Part shown: positions 5,566 through 7,067 of the stretch, piece by piece | Numbering within the stretch: position 1 is the first letter of the stretch | Layout of the letters: every line of letters begins with the position of its first letter | Assembly: GCA_041651295.1 (NCBI GenBank) | Contig: JBAZJN010000038.1 | Span: 1-7,067 of the forward strand | DNA: 7,067 nucleotides | From: JBAZJN01 sp041651295 | GTDB lineage: Bacteria; Patescibacteriota; UBA1384; XYA2-FULL-43-10; CAINNR01 | Direction of reading: 5' to 3' | Made by a program: the position numbers and the translations under genes | The notes under the pieces: model-generated | Seen by the model: only the letters and a program-made list of their open reading frames with translations | What the model was told of the DNA's origin: nothing | Database searches by the model: none

Positions 5566-6243
5566 GTGAAAATTGAAGACACCGTAATCACACAACACGC
5601 GATCGGAAGATTTAAACAAAGATATGAAGCCCTTAAGGGCGTTCAACTAAACGACGCAGAATTGGAAGCAAGATTACGCGATTTGGTCAGCAGAGCCGTA
5701 CCCGAAGAAGAGAATCCTGTCTTGGACACAAGAAGGCAAGCTCATGGAGGCATCGGCATGTATCTGATCAATCCGCCTTGGAGGTTTGTCTTTTCTGAGA
5801 AAAGACTGGAAACTTGCGAGATTGTGCCTCAAGAAATGCTTTTCGTCAAAAATCCTCATATTCCGGCTCATTTGGAGAAAGCGAGATTTTTTATCAAAAT
5901 CAAGATAGATAGACGCAGACTGCTTACGAAGATCACAAGATCCTTCGACAAAAAAACGCTCCATCTGCAAAATCTGATCGAAATAAACGCAATTATCCGA
6001 GCCTTAAGAATTTTGGGGATGGAAGTCAACCGACTGGCCGAACCGCATCGTCTCGAAGTGGTCATTCCTCAGAAACTGGACGTTTACTGGATCGAGCAAT
6101 TCGTGAGGCCGGAAAATCTGCTAATTGCCCTGGGCCGAACCGATTCTTTCCCCTTGGGAAGACAAAGAATCAATTGCTCGGGCATTCTCAAGCTTGATTT
6201 GGACAGAATTTTAAACTTCCTCCAAGTTAACAAAGTTCAATAA
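5566..6243 (+). CDS. Unrecognised conserved-looking protein in the rimM position
   Basis: I do not recognise this 225-residue protein. The start is GTG at 5566, fixed by the strong GGAGG 6 nt upstream. The N-terminus ITQHAIGRFKQRY (His11, Arg15, Arg19) is followed by a helix LEARLRDLVSRA. A beta segment comes next (AHGGIGMYLIN, PWRFVFSEKRLETCEIVP, residues 59-88). This helix-then-hairpin order with H-xxx-R-xxx-R recalls small RelE-like or DUF-type domains, but that is only a resemblance. The second half (about 100-225) is basic early on (KIKIDRRRLLTKITRSFDKK), then helical, and contains HRLEVVIP. No signal peptide or membrane segment is seen, so it is cytoplasmic. It lies between khpA and trmD where many bacteria have rimM, yet it shows no RimM or PRC-barrel pattern. 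A role in RNA or ribosome biology is suggested by context and charge only. Confidence 0.85.
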   Translation: MKIEDTVITQHAIGRFKQRYEALKGVQLNDAELEARLRDLVSRAVPEEENPVLDTRRQAHGGIGMYLINPPWRFVFSEKRLETCEIVPQEMLFVKNPHIPAHLEKARFFIKIKIDRRRLLTKITRSFDKKTLHLQNLIEINAIIRALRILGMEVNRLAEPHRLEVVIPQKLDVYWIEQFVRPENLLIALGRTDSFPLGRQRINCSGILKLDLDRILNFLQVNKVQ

Positions 6244-6256
6244 GCCGTGCTATTAT
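6227..6256 (+). promoter_or_regulatory. Candidate promoter for trmD
   Basis: TTAACA (6227-6232, 5/6) lies in the last codons of the upstream gene, followed by an 18-nt spacer and TATTAT (6251-6256, 5/6). Initiation near 6263 would leave a leader of about 20 nt. The -10 box sits in the upstream hairpin, so initiation would exclude its left arm. Less certain than the other promoters because of the longer spacer. Confidence 0.45.
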
Positions 6257-6272
6257 ACTGGTAGTACGGCTT
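6242..6272 (+). terminator. Stem-loop between the 225-aa gene and trmD, possible terminator
   Basis: Positions 6242-6254 pair with 6260-6272 (aagccgtgctatt with ggtagtacggctt), with three G-U pairs and a 5-nt loop. The tail is only tttgtcatttt, so termination may be partial. The left arm overlaps the stop codon of the upstream gene. Confidence 0.55.
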
Positions 6273-6281
6273 TGTCATTTT

Positions 6282-6932
6282 ATGTTGAAATTCGACATTA
6301 TCACTATTTTTCCTAAAATCTTCGATTCTTATATCGAAGAATCTTTAATCGCCAGGGCTCAAAAAAAGCGCCTAATTAAAATTGGCGTTCATAATTTGAG
6401 GAAATGGACGAACGACCGGCACAAAACCGTCGATGATCGTCCTTTTGGCGGGGGATTAGGCATGGTTTTAAAAGTAGAACCTCTCTTCAGGGCGATTAAA
6501 ACTTTAAGGAAAAAGGGCACTAAAGTAATCTTGTTTACTCCTCGGGGCAAACAATTCGACCAAAAGATGGCCTACAAGCTTTCTAAGTCCAAGCATCTTG
6601 TTTTTATCTGCGGACGTTATGAAGGCGTAGATGAAAGAGTGGCCCAGCACTTGGTTGATGAAGAGATTTCTATCGGAGAATATGATTTGATGGGCGGGGA
6701 ACTGCCAGCCATGGTCGTCATCGAAACGGTTTCAAGATTAATCCCCGGAGTTTTGGGCAAACCGCAATTGCTTAAAGAAAGAATCACCAAAAACAAGGGT
6801 TTTACCGAATACGCCCAATATACCAGGCCCGAAATTTTCAAAAAGTGGCCGGTGCCCGGCGTTCTGCTTTCGGGCGACCATAAGAAGATTGAAGAATGGC
6901 GTCGGAAACACGGGAAAGATATTGGCAATTAA
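6282..6932 (+). CDS. trmD: TrmD, tRNA (guanine-37-N1)-methyltransferase
   Basis: TrmD uses S-adenosylmethionine to methylate G37 next to the anticodon, preventing +1 frameshifts. The 216-residue product carries the family's knotted SPOUT core: FDIITIFP at the N-terminus, DDRPFGGGLGMVLKVEPL (GGGxGM at 56-61), FTPRGKQFDQ, CGRYEGVDERV (110-120) and SIGEYDLMGGELPA (130-143). After this come AQYTRPE (168-174) and LLSGDHKKIEEWR. Glu166 stands where the proposed general base is Asp in Haemophilus TrmD; I recall Glu there in Bacillus, so activity is expected. The protein ends soon after EEWRR and lacks the last 25-40 residues of typical 240-255-residue TrmDs, consistent with a compact genome. The ATG at 6282 has no Shine-Dalgarno site. 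The tRNA-Tyr promoter overlaps its last codons. Confidence 0.97.
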   Translation: MLKFDIITIFPKIFDSYIEESLIARAQKKRLIKIGVHNLRKWTNDRHKTVDDRPFGGGLGMVLKVEPLFRAIKTLRKKGTKVILFTPRGKQFDQKMAYKLSKSKHLVFICGRYEGVDERVAQHLVDEEISIGEYDLMGGELPAMVVIETVSRLIPGVLGKPQLLKERITKNKGFTEYAQYTRPEIFKKWPVPGVLLSGDHKKIEEWRRKHGKDIGN

Positions 6933-6950
6933 TTAAAATTATTATATAGT
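6922..6950 (+). promoter_or_regulatory. Promoter of the tRNA-Tyr cluster, overlapping the trmD stop
   Basis: TTGGCA (6922-6927, 5/6), a 17-nt spacer and TATAGT (6945-6950, 5/6). The -35 box is formed by the last trmD codons (Ile-Gly-Asn). Initiation near 6957 is only about 3 nt before the mature tRNA 5' end. TATAAC (6951-6956) is a possible alternative -10 box but has no matching -35. Confidence 0.6.
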
Positions 6951-6959
6951 TATAACACT

Positions 6960-7045
6960 GGGTAGGTACCAAAGCAGCCAAATGGAGCTGACTGTAAATC
7001 AGCTGGCTTCGGCCTTCGGGGGTGCAAATCCCTCCCTGCCCACCA
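6960..7045 (+). tRNA. tRNA-Tyr(GTA)
   Basis: An 86-nt class II tRNA with CCA encoded. The acceptor GGGTAGG pairs with CCTGCCC (one G-U). The anticodon stem GCTGA/TCAGC (6987-6991, 6999-7003) carries loop CTGTAAA with anticodon GTA (6994-6996). The long variable arm has GGC-ttcg-GCC. The T stem is GGGGG/CCCTC. The T-loop is TGCAAAT, with G in place of the near-universal T55. The D-loop AAGCAGCCAAA has A where G18 is expected when aligned with E. coli tRNA-Tyr. G15-C48 is kept. Confidence 0.95.
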
Positions 7046-7046
7046 C

Positions 7047-7067
7047 GCCAATGTAGCTCAGCTGGTA
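7047..7067 (+). tRNA. 5' part of a further tRNA (window edge), possibly tRNA-Thr
   Basis: One base after the tRNA-Tyr CCA, the sequence GCCAATG TA GCTC AGCTGGTA has the acceptor 5' strand, T8-A9, D stem and D-loop with G18-G19 of a standard tRNA. The anticodon lies beyond the window. Many bacterial tRNA-Thr genes begin similarly, so the identity is a guess. Confidence 0.75.

Noticed and set aside
5566..6243. The 225-aa protein as a divergent RimM
   Set aside because: It is longer than RimM and shows neither the N-terminal RimM pattern nor a PRC-barrel pattern; only the position matches.
79..6928. Minus-strand open frames across the window
   Set aside because: All lie opposite well-supported + strand genes, have no ribosome sites or family resemblance, and look like mirror frames of low-stop coding DNA.
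1..7067. CRISPR array, insertion sequence or prophage features
   Set aside because: No spaced repeats, transposase-like frame, terminal inverted repeats or phage genes are visible; the only direct repeat of note is inside the dockerin.

Overview
The window looks like a streamlined Candidate Phyla Radiation (Patescibacteria, Parcubacteria-like) genome fragment. This is an inference from several things: moderately low GC, very short intergenic gaps, almost no Shine-Dalgarno sites, secreted proteins built from beta-helix, Ig-like, Fn3, cohesin and dockerin modules, and a khpA/trmD neighbourhood in reduced form. All six complete stop codons are TAA or TAG and no gene has an in-frame TGA, so nothing points to a recoded TGA. 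All supported genes lie on the + strand.

Left part (1-4088), cell surface. The window opens inside a large secreted protein: the end of a beta-helix, several Ig-like modules, and two C-terminal 'GWNLI' modules. A stem-loop and a perfectly spaced TTGACA-17-TATATT promoter separate it from a two-gene unit. The first gene of that unit encodes a 502-residue secreted protein ending in an Fn3-like module and a textbook two-repeat type I dockerin. The second encodes a 244-residue protein with a signal peptide, a cohesin-like domain, an acidic stalk, one transmembrane helix and a basic tail. The pair reads as ligand and membrane receptor: a minimal cohesin-dockerin device for holding a secreted protein on the cell surface. 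A strong intrinsic terminator closes the unit.

Middle (4143-5071), a tRNA-mRNA unit. A consensus promoter drives tRNA-Ile(GAT). Only 4 nt after its encoded CCA comes the ATG of an alpha/beta hydrolase with a Cys nucleophile.

Right part (5040-7067), translation genes. A promoter buried in the hydrolase 3' end leads to a 7-codon leader ORF and then a KhpA-type KH protein. An unrecognised 225-aa protein and TrmD follow. The order recalls the common bacterial rpsP-khpA-rimM-trmD cluster, with rpsP and rimM absent and the unknown protein in RimM's place. After trmD come tRNA-Tyr(GTA) and the start of another tRNA.

Recurring themes. Promoter elements overlap the 3' ends of upstream genes or the stem-loops of upstream terminators. 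Both complete tRNAs lack the near-universal T at T-loop position 55. Five of six genes lack a recognisable Shine-Dalgarno site. Promoters, hairpins and tRNA folds were read by eye; no folding or database search was run.
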